Translations under genes and position numbers: made by a program | DNA from: Bacteriovoracaceae bacterium UBA4573 | GTDB lineage: Bacteria; Bdellovibrionota; UBA1018; UBA923 | Direction: 5' to 3' | DNA length: 41,226 nt | Assembly: GCA_002387735.1 (NCBI GenBank) | Contig: DGKJ01000066.1 | Span: forward strand, 1 to 41,226 | The notes under the pieces: generated by a model | What the model was told of the DNA's origin: nothing | Seen by the model: only the letters and a program-made list of their open reading frames with translations | Database searches by the model: none | In this document: in pieces, positions 8,310-17,746 of the stretch | Layout of the letters: the number at the start of each line of letters is the position of its first letter | How positions within the stretch are numbered: position 1 is the stretch's first letter

Positions 8310-11300
8310 TGCAGAAAAATAGGTATTTCATGAATATGAAAACACCGCTTCTTCGGATTCTGGGAGTTCAAATATTGGTGGCGCTCAGTGTGGTCGTGAT
8401 GACCGCGCTCGAGCGGCCCGCCTTTTCGGCAGACCAACTGGTAAAAGATAAGCTGGAAGCGTTAGTTGGAATTTCGCAAAAAACGTCCCGCGAATTTTAC
8501 CGACTACTTTCGGCGGAATTACGAAAGGACCAAGAAAAATCAGGATCTATCGACTTTAAGATTCTTAATGCCAATCTTTTGAATTTTAAAACGAGCCTCG
8601 TTTTTTACAAAACCCAACTCGAAGCCGCGGCCGAAGCCGTGGAGTTCTCCGACGGGAGCTCGCACTATTACTGGGATGTAGTTTCGAAAGAATACCAACA
8701 GTATCTCGGGCTGCTGTACCGTGTCGTACACCAGTACGGAAAAAAGGTGTCGCTCAAGGAAGCCGATATCGAAAAATTATTCTTAGAAGTATCACCCAAC
8801 GCGGCAGCACTTTTGCAGCGAGTTGTTTGGGACGTCGCAAACATCGGAAGTTTTGCTTCTTACGACATAACTAGTTATTTCGAACCAAGTCCCAATAATC
8901 CGGCAAAACGCCGACTGGTTTTTTCGCCCGATGCAGTAATTCAACACTATGGCGCGGCATTGATGGCCCACCCTTCTGAAGCTGAAGCAAAAAATGCTTT
9001 GCGCCGTGAAGGTATTAAGATTCTCTTTGCCGAGCGAGCGTCGCTTCTCAATTTCATGTACCCCAATGAAAAAGTGGAACGCACCATTCCCGAAAAAGCC
9101 GAACCATGGATGCGCGCAAAATGGGAACACAGCGATCAAATTCGCCAAGAATCGCTAGTACGCGATTCAATGACCATCGATTGGTTTCAGCCCATCACTG
9201 ATCATGTGCGAAAAGGTCTGAAAAAACTTTATACCAGCCCAGGAATTGGGCCCGATCTCGAAGTGAGTAGAGGCGGTTTATTCTTCAATAGCTTAGCTAC
9301 ACGTTATGCTGACAAACTAAGTCCAAAACTTCTGAACGATCTCCTAGGTGATGTCGATCTAGTGCGCACGATCAAAGAAAATGGGCTGAGTGCAGAACAA
9401 GGAGAATTGCTTTCGACCAAAGTTTTCGTAAAAACCTTAGTCGACACCTATCGAAGCGCATTCTGGAAACTTGTGTTAGCGTCCCCTTACCATCTGACGC
9501 TTTTGAGTGATCGTGAGCTAGAAAACTTTTTAAGTGAAACTGCGCGTATGGCCCATTACCAGGTGCTTTCTGAATTTGTTTTCGCTTACTTTTTCGAACG
9601 ATCAGGCTGTAAAGCCGGTCCGACGCGTTGTTTAAGTGAAAAAGAAGTTGGCGATATTCGTACCATACTCGCGCAATGGGTTGAAAGTAATGTCGTTCCG
9701 CTAAAAGACGCTCACGTTGTAAAAGTATTCAATCGCACCCGTAATCTCGAGCGTGCGATTGCGATTCGCCGCTATGCAATGGCGGATGGTTTTGTGACCG
9801 CGGGCCTTGCTTATTGGGGTACCGAATTTTTGTTGGGTGAGTTGGCGAAAATGGATTCGTCGACGGAGGCCGGCTTGCAGACTCCAGTAAATTTATTGCC
9901 GGAAAATCCCGATATTCGCCGCATGCTCAGTTTAACTATGCCCGACGCCCCAAAATGGATTCAAGGCCTTGTACAGTGGGCGCTGAGCGATATCGACCAA
10001 ACCAAAAAGCAATCCCAGCGCAATCAATTGAAGGCGCGAGTGTGGGCCATGTTGGACTACGTCGACGGTTTGTACGACGTCGTTCAAGAGGGGCAGAAAG
10101 ACCGCGAGGTTCAGAAAGTTTTTAGAGAAATCGATGGGCGCTTAAAGAACCGCAAACCATATGCATGGCATTCGACACGGTTGCGAATGGCAGAGTTTTA
10201 TCGTGCGATTCAGACCACTCAAAACCCCGATAGCCGCGCCTTTAAAACCATTAATGCCGTGGTTCGTTTGCAGAATGTGTTACAGATTATTTTCAGTCAA
10301 ACCGCAATCGCGGTAACCGAAGAACACATCGCTCCAATATTGGCTTCTCTTTTGGGTGGTTCACGCACGTCGCTCGACAAGTCTCGAAAGATATTTAGCG
10401 AAGGGCGCGAGTACTTAAAAATGCGTCCAAATTTACTGATCACACTTTTTGGACCACCGAGCATGCGCAAAGAAGAATTTCGCACATTGCTTAAGAACCC
10501 GACGAACTACAAAGAGTATCTCGAGGGTATTAAAAGTGACGTTGTAAATGATTATCCGGGTCTTTTCTTGGCACTGCCGTATCCAACTCGAATTGGTGGT
10601 GTTGAGTTGTGGCAGGGTGAAAAAAGTCGACCCAAGGCGCCCATCACGCTCGCGGAAATCATCCGCGTGTTAGCTCCCAAGTTTTGTTCGGAACATGAAA
10701 AAGCGAGTTGCGATTCCGGGATGTTCGCACAACTCAGTGGCGGAGGAACGAGTTGGATTAAATCCCTTGCAAAACGCGCTAAGAAAAAATCTTTTGATTC
10801 CGAGTTCGACACTCCTATCGAAGTGCCCCAACTCATCGAAGCAGTTGCGGGGGAGTATTCCACTACACCGACTGGGCGTGGGCTGGTGCTTTGGCTGCTC
10901 GATAAAGGCACTGGGGATGATCGTCAGACCAATGGTTACTTTAGTTCGAAATTTCTTGCGCGGGATTTCTATGGCGCAGCTTTTCATAAAAACTCCGACG
11001 GAGGATCGGCACACTCCCTTTCTACCGGACTTCGAGTTGTTGTCTCTCAGCTGATGGGAGCCTTCCTAAAGGCGGCGGAAGAAGCGAACTACCGAAACTT
11101 AACCCGACTCATGAATAATCCGGGCGATGACATTCGGTTTTTGCTGCTCTCAAACGCTTTTGGCGCCGCTCAAAAAGCCTACGGCGACGAGGCTGGGCGT
11201 TTATTTCAAAAACTTAAAGACGACGAACTATATTGGGAAAAGAAATTAGAGCAGGTTCAGGCGAAACTTCATGATGTAGGACCGTTTGGTCATTTATTGT

Positions 11301-12733
11301 TCCTTGCGCTTCCAGTTATTAAGTCCCCAGGACTTCACGTTTTAGCGGGTTCATATTTCGGATTTAGTGCTGCCGGCAATTTGGCGATCGACTCCATGAC
11401 GTTTCTTCGGGTGTACGATGACCTGTCAACTGTTGAACCCTATACTCGTTCGGCTTTACTCGATAATTCTTTATCCGGATCAAACGAGCTCCAGGGGCTT
11501 CGCATGCAGGCGGAAAGCGTTGCTCAGGGCCTGTTCAACATGGAACGCATTGGTTGGGATTTCATAATGAGTACCGACGCGATCGCCGGTGGTTTGCGGT
11601 ACCGTTTCGCTAAGAAAGAAAATACCGCGGCTTTGAATGCGTTGGGGCTTTCGATGCGATCAGTGTCCGGGAACGCGGAGAAGGCGCTTGGAGTAGTGAA
11701 GTCCGCATACGAAACCAAGTTTAAAGAAATGGAAAGCGCCTACAAATCGTGGTTGGACTCTTCTTCGAGTCCTCAGCAACAAAAGATGTTGGAACAGATT
11801 CGCTCAGACATGGCGAAACTCACTGATCACTACCTCTTTTCGTTAAGTGCGATTCACACTGGGTTTCAGCCGTGGTCTGAAAGTGGTGTCGCTGATGTGA
11901 AAGAAGTACGTGAGGCCTTGGATCAGATTGGATTAAAAGCTGGCGAACTTAGTGCCAAACGAGAGGAAGTTGAAGCTACTCTCGAGACCTTACAAAAAAA
12001 ACACAACGAACGAATGAATACTGAGATGGTTGAGCGGTTCAAACTCGCTAAAACCGATTCTGAAATCATGAAAATTCGCTACGAAATCGAATTAAAGAGT
12101 TTAGAGTTTTATAGAGCCTATCACGTGGTCAGGGGGTATGTGGCCCGCAGCTACACCTGGACCGAAGGTGGAAGAAAAGAAATTAATGAAGATCTCAAAG
12201 ACCCGACTTACGCTGAGTATAAAAAACGTTTCGAAGCGGGGGACGCTGATCAGAAAGATCCAAAGAAACGAGCAGAGTACCATGCTGCCATTGCTGAGGC
12301 CCATAGGGATCTTGGCGTAAAAGAATCGGACTTCTTGAAGTTAGAGTCTTATGAAAAAGAAATCGCGCCATTTTTACGTAAACGTTTTCAGAAACTCATG
12401 CGTGAGCTGAGTCCAGATTTTACAATGGTAGAGTCCGAGACCAAGATAAAAAATTTAATTAGCGACTATAAAAAGAATTTTCAAAAAAAGCTCAAGCGAG
12501 AGCCCACCGAACAAGAACTGGCAGAAGAGAGTAAAAAAATCTACGATGCGGTTCGTAAAGAATACGACGAAGCGGCTTCCCGTGTATCAACGTCCTACGC
12601 GGCTCTACAAAAGTATTACAAGGCTCGTAAGAAGGCCGCCGGCGATTCAGAAGACGCTGCTGACGTTGAGAAGTCCAAGCAGCCAGAACCGCCAAAGGGG
12701 CCATTGCAGCTGCCTCCCGGGCGCGGAGAGTAA
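8309..12733 (+). CDS. Very large exported helical protein of unknown function (1474 aa)
   Basis: I do not recognise this protein. ATG 8309 shares its A with the preceding stop; ATG 8330 (AGG six bases upstream) and 8336 are alternatives. An export signal spans about residues 10-40 (ILGVQILVALSVVVMTA). Most of the remainder reads as helix-rich soluble sequence with few Cys. A hydrophobic stretch near residues 990-1030 (FGHLLFLALPVI, VLAGSYFGFSAAG) may contact or enter a membrane. Residues from about 1200 are strongly charged, coiled-coil-like (AKREEVEATLETLQKKHNER). The tail is Pro-rich (PEPPKGPLQLPPG). Size, export and coupling to the gene before it suggest a scaffold or subunit of an envelope complex, which is inference only. 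Confidence 0.8.
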   Translation: MQKNRYFMNMKTPLLRILGVQILVALSVVVMTALERPAFSADQLVKDKLEALVGISQKTSREFYRLLSAELRKDQEKSGSIDFKILNANLLNFKTSLVFYKTQLEAAAEAVEFSDGSSHYYWDVVSKEYQQYLGLLYRVVHQYGKKVSLKEADIEKLFLEVSPNAAALLQRVVWDVANIGSFASYDITSYFEPSPNNPAKRRLVFSPDAVIQHYGAALMAHPSEAEAKNALRREGIKILFAERASLLNFMYPNEKVERTIPEKAEPWMRAKWEHSDQIRQESLVRDSMTIDWFQPITDHVRKGLKKLYTSPGIGPDLEVSRGGLFFNSLATRYADKLSPKLLNDLLGDVDLVRTIKENGLSAEQGELLSTKVFVKTLVDTYRSAFWKLVLASPYHLTLLSDRELENFLSETARMAHYQVLSEFVFAYFFERSGCKAGPTRCLSEKEVGDIRTILAQWVESNVVPLKDAHVVKVFNRTRNLERAIAIRRYAMADGFVTAGLAYWGTEFLLGELAKMDSSTEAGLQTPVNLLPENPDIRRMLSLTMPDAPKWIQGLVQWALSDIDQTKKQSQRNQLKARVWAMLDYVDGLYDVVQEGQKDREVQKVFREIDGRLKNRKPYAWHSTRLRMAEFYRAIQTTQNPDSRAFKTINAVVRLQNVLQIIFSQTAIAVTEEHIAPILASLLGGSRTSLDKSRKIFSEGREYLKMRPNLLITLFGPPSMRKEEFRTLLKNPTNYKEYLEGIKSDVVNDYPGLFLALPYPTRIGGVELWQGEKSRPKAPITLAEIIRVLAPKFCSEHEKASCDSGMFAQLSGGGTSWIKSLAKRAKKKSFDSEFDTPIEVPQLIEAVAGEYSTTPTGRGLVLWLLDKGTGDDRQTNGYFSSKFLARDFYGAAFHKNSDGGSAHSLSTGLRVVVSQLMGAFLKAAEEANYRNLTRLMNNPGDDIRFLLLSNAFGAAQKAYGDEAGRLFQKLKDDELYWEKKLEQVQAKLHDVGPFGHLLFLALPVIKSPGLHVLAGSYFGFSAAGNLAIDSMTFLRVYDDLSTVEPYTRSALLDNSLSGSNELQGLRMQAESVAQGLFNMERIGWDFIMSTDAIAGGLRYRFAKKENTAALNALGLSMRSVSGNAEKALGVVKSAYETKFKEMESAYKSWLDSSSSPQQQKMLEQIRSDMAKLTDHYLFSLSAIHTGFQPWSESGVADVKEVREALDQIGLKAGELSAKREEVEATLETLQKKHNERMNTEMVERFKLAKTDSEIMKIRYEIELKSLEFYRAYHVVRGYVARSYTWTEGGRKEINEDLKDPTYAEYKKRFEAGDADQKDPKKRAEYHAAIAEAHRDLGVKESDFLKLESYEKEIAPFLRKRFQKLMRELSPDFTMVESETKIKNLISDYKKNFQKKLKREPTEQELAEESKKIYDAVRKEYDEAASRVSTSYAALQKYYKARKKAAGDSEDAADVEKSKQPEPPKGPLQLPPGRGE

Positions 12734-12775
12734 AAAAGCCTTAAAAAACGCACCCTAAAAGGGCCGAATTTAAGT

Positions 12776-12804
12776 TTGACTGGGGTGTCTCAGTCAGGTA
12801 TATC
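12776..12804 (+). promoter_or_regulatory. Sigma70-like promoter for the 12878 gene
   Basis: TTGACT (5/6), an exact 17-base spacer and TATATC (4/6) lie 73 bases before the TTG start at 12878, in the 144-base gap after the 1474-residue gene. It suggests the 1374-residue protein can be transcribed independently. Confidence 0.55.
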
Positions 12805-12877
12805 GTCCGAGCTCTGAAAACGGGTATTTTCTTTAATAGTTTCGAGTGTTTTTTGTAGTGGAGAGGGACTCGGAAAG

Positions 12878-15800
12878 TTGAAAAACGGGCGTCTTTTTTG
12901 GATCAGCTACCTCGTGCTGGTCTCTTTTACTTTTGAAACGGTACTATGGACGGCGGGAGATTGGTTTCCTAAAGCTGTATCGGGCCTGTTTAGCCTAACG
13001 GCCGCGGCTTCTGAAGTTCCACCCTCGAAGCCCGCGCCTAGAGGCCCAGTTGACGAGTTAGAGCAGGCTGCCAAAATCGCTTTCGGCGACTCACTGTGGG
13101 AACCCGGTGAGCTTGAAAAACTAGCACAGCCCATTCGCATTTCTCACGACGATCCAATTTTAGACCAAGACCCTTTCTATTTGCGGTCCCAGCGTTGGGT
13201 GCCGTCGACCTCGGGTGCTTTGACTGGTGCCCCTTCGGCTGCGACTGACGTATACTTTCAGACCTTTGAAAATGGCGTGGAAGTGTCGATCCCAGGGCTA
13301 GCCAAAAGTTGGTCGCTCGATGTTCCTTTGCAGCCATTGCTCGCAACCGAGGACTATTTGTTTTTTTCCGCACGTGATCCAAGCCTTTTTGAGGCGAAAA
13401 CAATCGGAGTGGATGCGGAAACGGAGTTGGGGGGCGGGGTTTTCATTGTAGTGATGAATGACCTTTTACAGAGCCTTCCAGACGCAACTCCGGTGCCGGT
13501 GTTTTTCTTTCCACTTTATGGTGACGCGTGGGACGTTGATGTGCGTGCCCATGAAGAACCAGCATTGGGTGCCGTGCACTTTGTTGATGCCGGAGACGAA
13601 GTTGTTACCGTTCGCAATGATCACATCGCGCAAGTCATTCAAGTTGAACGCGGTAATTTACTGATCGCGCGGCTTGATGCCACGAAAGCTCGGCTGACTC
13701 AGCTTTTCCGCGATCCAGACTTTTTGGAGAAATTTAAGAATTTTTCGGCTAAATCGAGTGCTTTTTTAAGTGACGGGCAAGCAATTCATTTAGACCAGGC
13801 CGCACCGTTCCTGGCGGACCTTGAAAAACTTGTGGGAGACGTCGAATTGTTTCCTGGGCGTGGAGCCACGGCGGGATTTGGGGTTCTCTACGTAGGTTAT
13901 GATTTAGACCACAGCACTTCGAGCCTACTAACAGCTCAGGCCGCTGGCCACCGTGACGTTTTGCAACGCGTATTAGATTTTGCTAGCCCAAGGTCCGCTT
14001 TCGCAGGTGGCGATTCAGAAGACCCTGCGCAACTAATGCGAGAAAATTATGCCATTTGGCGCCTGGTTTTCGCCATTTTGGGAATGCTTTTGGTTTTTTC
14101 TTTTACTACTCGTTACGCGGTAAAATCCATTCGTCAGCGACTTCGCGAGGTGAACGATTTGCAGGACCGACGCGAAGTTGAAGCGGCGCAGGCAGCTGCC
14201 CGAAAACGCGCCGAAAAAATAGAAGCCAAGCGAAAAAAGTCTGGCCGCAGACCTTATTTTCGTGAGTTGTGGCACCAATTCCTTACCTGGAAACAACGCC
14301 CAAAACACCGCGGCGTCCGCTACCATCTGCGCCGCGAGATGAGGGCCCATATAAATAATTTCGGTTACACCATTACGGCATTTGATCAATTGCGTACGCA
14401 GCCGTTTGGCGCAGCGGCGAGTTTCGTGGCAGATCGGTACTTTACTCCACTCATGGGCGCCAGCAGACCAATGCGCAAACTGATGGATTCCACCATTATT
14501 TACTCCAAAGAAGTAAACGGCGGCGCAGTGGTCAACGGAAAGCTCATTGGTCGCGCGCTCTTAGTCGGTGGCATTGACGTCGCAGGTTACGCTGCGCAGT
14601 TAATTTGGTTGTATCCGCGGATTGCGAGTGAAGTTGCACAGGCATTCGATAGCATCGCGCCCAATATTTCTGAGGCAATGCGTGATACCTTCGTGAATCA
14701 GAACTTAGAAACTGCCAAAATTAGAAACGTCGACATTCATAGCACCACTCAGGACAACATTTTAAAAATGAGTGCGCATTACACTGTGTTAAACGATTTC
14801 AATACTCAGCAGCACACGGGCGCTGTTAATGCGAAAATGATTCACGACGGATTAAATCCCGAAGACCCGAGAAACGCAGCAGAAAAAAAACGACGACTAA
14901 ATGAAATGGTCGACATCGCCAATCAACGCGGCGGACTTGCCGAACGTAGTGAGTTTGTTTGGGATCTCACTGTCGTCTTGGCGGAGATCAAAAATTTTCT
15001 AGGTTACAAATTAAGCGACGAAGAGCGTGCCGCAGTTGGCCAACAGACGGTGATGGGTGAACACCACCCCGGGTTTATTTTTCCTGCGCTAAAAGCTGCG
15101 CGTAAGCACGCGAAAAGTGAACTCAAGCGCGATCCAAATAACAACCAGGCACGCGAGGCGCTGAATCTTTTCGAAGAAACCATTGCCGACTTTGGCATTC
15201 TTCACAGCTTGGTAAAGTCCGTAAATCTAAGAGAAGATTTCATTCGTGAGGCTTCTAGGTTTCGACGAGTAAGACGAACTCTGTTGTTGCTGACGACTGA
15301 GGGCGAGAGCATTGAACCGTTACTCGAGGTTATTTCGGAGTGGAGTAAACGAATTAGTATTGGCAGTGCAGCTTGGGCGGCTAACGTTTACACCACCAAA
15401 TTTATCGAAATCATTAGCGGTGGCAAATTGCGAATGATGCCAACCCCCGAGGAAAGTGAAAAGTTTGGACTAGAGGCCGAGAAACAAGCTCTGGCGGAAA
15501 TGCAGGTTTTGTTCGAGCGGGAATTTTTGAGTGGTGTGGACCTGCAAAAGGCTCATCCGGTTACGTTTCAAGTTTTCAAAGATCGCCACGTAATTAATAG
15601 GGTAAGAACCGAAGAACGAATTGAAAGTTATAAAAAGAAACCCTACGAGTACGAGCAGTTGGGGTGGTTTGGCCGCTGGCAAAAGCGTAGGGTCCAGCAC
15701 CGAGCGCAGCTCGAGTTTTTAAGGAAATACGGCCGGGTATATAGCGTGGATCACTTAATGGATCTGCCCGCGAGCGAGCGTGCAGCAGAGCGAAAGCGCT

Positions 15801-17002
15801 TTCATTCGATTTATGCCAGTGAATATGCGGCGGCTGCTGGGCTAGTGCCAGACTTCCCAATGAGTGAAGACGAAATACGCGAGCAAGCTCAACGGAAAGC
15901 AGCGCACGTTTTTCGGAAAAAAGCGCACCGCCAATTTGACCCTCTTCGCGTCGAAGACGCCCAGCTTTGGAACCAAATATATACAGAAGCCTATTCCAAC
16001 GCTCGTGATAGTATTCCGGATTTCGAGGCAAGGTCGCACCTTAGAGAAAGCGTCATAAAGAAAGCTGAATTTCTGGCGGCTCACGAAGAACATCGCAATG
16101 AACCTTTGAAGGTGGAACTTGATCGGCTGCGTTCAGAGCGGCGATACGAAGAATACGAAGCGCTTCGAGCGACGCAGTATGCTCAGAGTTTTGTGAGGGC
16201 CTACGAGGACTCAACGGAAAATGAACATTGGGATAACGTAGGACCATTGAGCCCGGCCCGCCCTGGACGTTGGCAACAATTTCGTCAGCGAAAAGTGGTT
16301 CGCCACCAGAACCCGCTTTCTAAGTCGCTGACCATCGGTTGTCGACTTTTAGAGGCCACTACCAATCCAACGCACCGTTTAGGAATGAACGCTTTGTTGG
16401 ATCGGCGTATGTGGGGGTACTACGGGTTTAAATTCTCAGTCATAAGTACGGCCCGCCATTTTCCGATGAATGCGTCCTCCGGGTACGAGTTTCGATCCGC
16501 GGTTCTAAAGACGGCGCTTCCTCGCGGAGTCTGGGTTTGGTACCACTTAATCACTTCAACCATGTTCCGCATGGGAAGTTCTTTTGCCTACCGCTTGTTG
16601 AGCAATATAGGCGTAAAACCCATGGGTCGTTTGAGCCATGTGTTCTTGTTTTCACTGGCCTACGTCGCGCTTACAGGTTGGGGATCGTTTTTTGCGACTC
16701 CGAGCGCCAAGTGGTGGGAAATGACGGTATGGCAGCGGGTTGAGCGCTGGTGGAATTTCGCTATTTTTCCAGTCACCTGGACCAAACATAAAATTAAGTG
16801 CGATATCTTCAGTTCCTGCAAAAAGCCCGAAGCTCCTGTTAAGACAGACGCGGAACAGGTGTGGGATACTGTAGAAACTCCGGTGTTCAGTACTGGCGAT
16901 AACACGGGCGAAATGGACCGCATGTGGGAGCCCTCGGCCGAAGATTTTCTAATGGATGCGGCGGAACAGTGGACCCCAATAGACGCCGCGACCCCAAACT
17001 AA
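12878..17002 (+). CDS. Very large membrane protein of unknown function (1374 aa)
   Basis: I do not recognise this protein. The TTG start follows GAGAGGGA, and the first residues form an export signal or anchor (GRLFWISYLVLVSFTFETVLW). Residues 45-388 look like a beta-rich periplasmic domain. A clear membrane helix lies at about 391-411 (LVFAILGMLLVFSF), followed at once by a very basic coiled coil (RQRLREVNDLQDRREVE, KRAEKIEAKRKKSGRR). By the positive-inside rule that segment is cytoplasmic. Further hydrophobic segments lie near 560-583 (LLVGGIDVAGYAAQLIWLY) and 1249-1273 (HVFLFSLAYVALTGWG). The long region between is helical and charged. It closes the unknown block and ends 132 bases before the respiratory operon. 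Confidence 0.8.
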   Translation: MKNGRLFWISYLVLVSFTFETVLWTAGDWFPKAVSGLFSLTAAASEVPPSKPAPRGPVDELEQAAKIAFGDSLWEPGELEKLAQPIRISHDDPILDQDPFYLRSQRWVPSTSGALTGAPSAATDVYFQTFENGVEVSIPGLAKSWSLDVPLQPLLATEDYLFFSARDPSLFEAKTIGVDAETELGGGVFIVVMNDLLQSLPDATPVPVFFFPLYGDAWDVDVRAHEEPALGAVHFVDAGDEVVTVRNDHIAQVIQVERGNLLIARLDATKARLTQLFRDPDFLEKFKNFSAKSSAFLSDGQAIHLDQAAPFLADLEKLVGDVELFPGRGATAGFGVLYVGYDLDHSTSSLLTAQAAGHRDVLQRVLDFASPRSAFAGGDSEDPAQLMRENYAIWRLVFAILGMLLVFSFTTRYAVKSIRQRLREVNDLQDRREVEAAQAAARKRAEKIEAKRKKSGRRPYFRELWHQFLTWKQRPKHRGVRYHLRREMRAHINNFGYTITAFDQLRTQPFGAAASFVADRYFTPLMGASRPMRKLMDSTIIYSKEVNGGAVVNGKLIGRALLVGGIDVAGYAAQLIWLYPRIASEVAQAFDSIAPNISEAMRDTFVNQNLETAKIRNVDIHSTTQDNILKMSAHYTVLNDFNTQQHTGAVNAKMIHDGLNPEDPRNAAEKKRRLNEMVDIANQRGGLAERSEFVWDLTVVLAEIKNFLGYKLSDEERAAVGQQTVMGEHHPGFIFPALKAARKHAKSELKRDPNNNQAREALNLFEETIADFGILHSLVKSVNLREDFIREASRFRRVRRTLLLLTTEGESIEPLLEVISEWSKRISIGSAAWAANVYTTKFIEIISGGKLRMMPTPEESEKFGLEAEKQALAEMQVLFEREFLSGVDLQKAHPVTFQVFKDRHVINRVRTEERIESYKKKPYEYEQLGWFGRWQKRRVQHRAQLEFLRKYGRVYSVDHLMDLPASERAAERKRFHSIYASEYAAAAGLVPDFPMSEDEIREQAQRKAAHVFRKKAHRQFDPLRVEDAQLWNQIYTEAYSNARDSIPDFEARSHLRESVIKKAEFLAAHEEHRNEPLKVELDRLRSERRYEEYEALRATQYAQSFVRAYEDSTENEHWDNVGPLSPARPGRWQQFRQRKVVRHQNPLSKSLTIGCRLLEATTNPTHRLGMNALLDRRMWGYYGFKFSVISTARHFPMNASSGYEFRSAVLKTALPRGVWVWYHLITSTMFRMGSSFAYRLLSNIGVKPMGRLSHVFLFSLAYVALTGWGSFFATPSAKWWEMTVWQRVERWWNFAIFPVTWTKHKIKCDIFSSCKKPEAPVKTDAEQVWDTVETPVFSTGDNTGEMDRMWEPSAEDFLMDAAEQWTPIDAATPN

Positions 17003-17048
17003 GACCTTCGGAGTCGTAGTAACACTTCATTTTACTCACTTTTTCTTT

Positions 17049-17076
17049 TTGCCAATTGAAACCAACTGTTTAATAT
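17049..17076 (+). promoter_or_regulatory. Possible promoter of the respiratory operon
   Basis: TTGCCA (17049-17054), a 16-base spacer and TAATAT (17071-17076) lie 58 bases before actA. The region 17003-17134 is AT-rich and otherwise featureless. It is the only plausible start for the operon running to 31694, but the match is moderate. Confidence 0.4.
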
Positions 17077-17134
17077 TGAACCCTAAATCCAATAAAACTT
17101 TGTTTACTGCTTAGGTGGAGCAACTTAGTTCAAA

Positions 17135-17719
17135 ATGAAAAAACTTCTACCGCTAGTTGTTGTTGTGGTGTTGATCGGTGCGGGTATTGCCGCTCTTTAT
17201 AACGTTGGCCGAAACAAGGGCTATTCGCCAGATCAGCCAATTCCATTCTCGCATGAAAGACATGTGACGCAGAATGGGATTCCGTGCATGTATTGTCATA
17301 CTGGGGTTGAAAAAACCAAACATGCCACAGTTCCGGCAATGAATGTTTGCATGAATTGTCACTCTGTAGTTTTACCCGACAGTCCGCACATAAAAAGACT
17401 TAAAGAGGCCTATGCCTCTGGAAAACCTATCGAGTGGGTGAAAATTCACGATCTTCCGGATCATGTGAATTTCAACCACAAGCGCCACGTCGCTAAAGGG
17501 ATAGCGTGCGAAACATGCCACGGCGACGTTGGCCAGATGGTTAAAGTTAAACAAGTGGTCGATATGAACATGGGTTGGTGTTTGGATTGCCATCGCGGCA
17601 AAACTACCCCGCCAGAAGTAGTTTCTGCCATTACCAAAGAAAAAGCGGCCGATCCGGTGAAGGCATCTATGCTGGGCACCGCAGTGGCTCCAACCAATTG
17701 TTATACGTGCCACCATTAA
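17135..17719 (+). CDS. actA: Alternative complex III subunit A, pentaheme cytochrome c
   Basis: The 194-residue protein has one N-terminal membrane anchor (LLPLVVVVVLIGAGIAALY) and five CxxCH heme-c sites: CMYCH, CMNCH, CETCH, CLDCH and CYTCH, the last at the very C-terminus. Several His outside these motifs (FSHERHV, FNHKRHV) are likely axial ligands. Pentaheme ActA is the electron-exit subunit of alternative complex III, which oxidises quinol and passes electrons to cytochrome c or directly to oxidase. It is the first gene of the operon, in the order known for this complex, and actB starts 28 bases later. The protein is anchored in the inner membrane with the hemes in the periplasm. Confidence 0.95.
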   Translation: MKKLLPLVVVVVLIGAGIAALYNVGRNKGYSPDQPIPFSHERHVTQNGIPCMYCHTGVEKTKHATVPAMNVCMNCHSVVLPDSPHIKRLKEAYASGKPIEWVKIHDLPDHVNFNHKRHVAKGIACETCHGDVGQMVKVKQVVDMNMGWCLDCHRGKTTPPEVVSAITKEKAADPVKASMLGTAVAPTNCYTCHH

Positions 17720-17746
17720 TTGGTGCCATCAAAAAGGGAATCTTCA

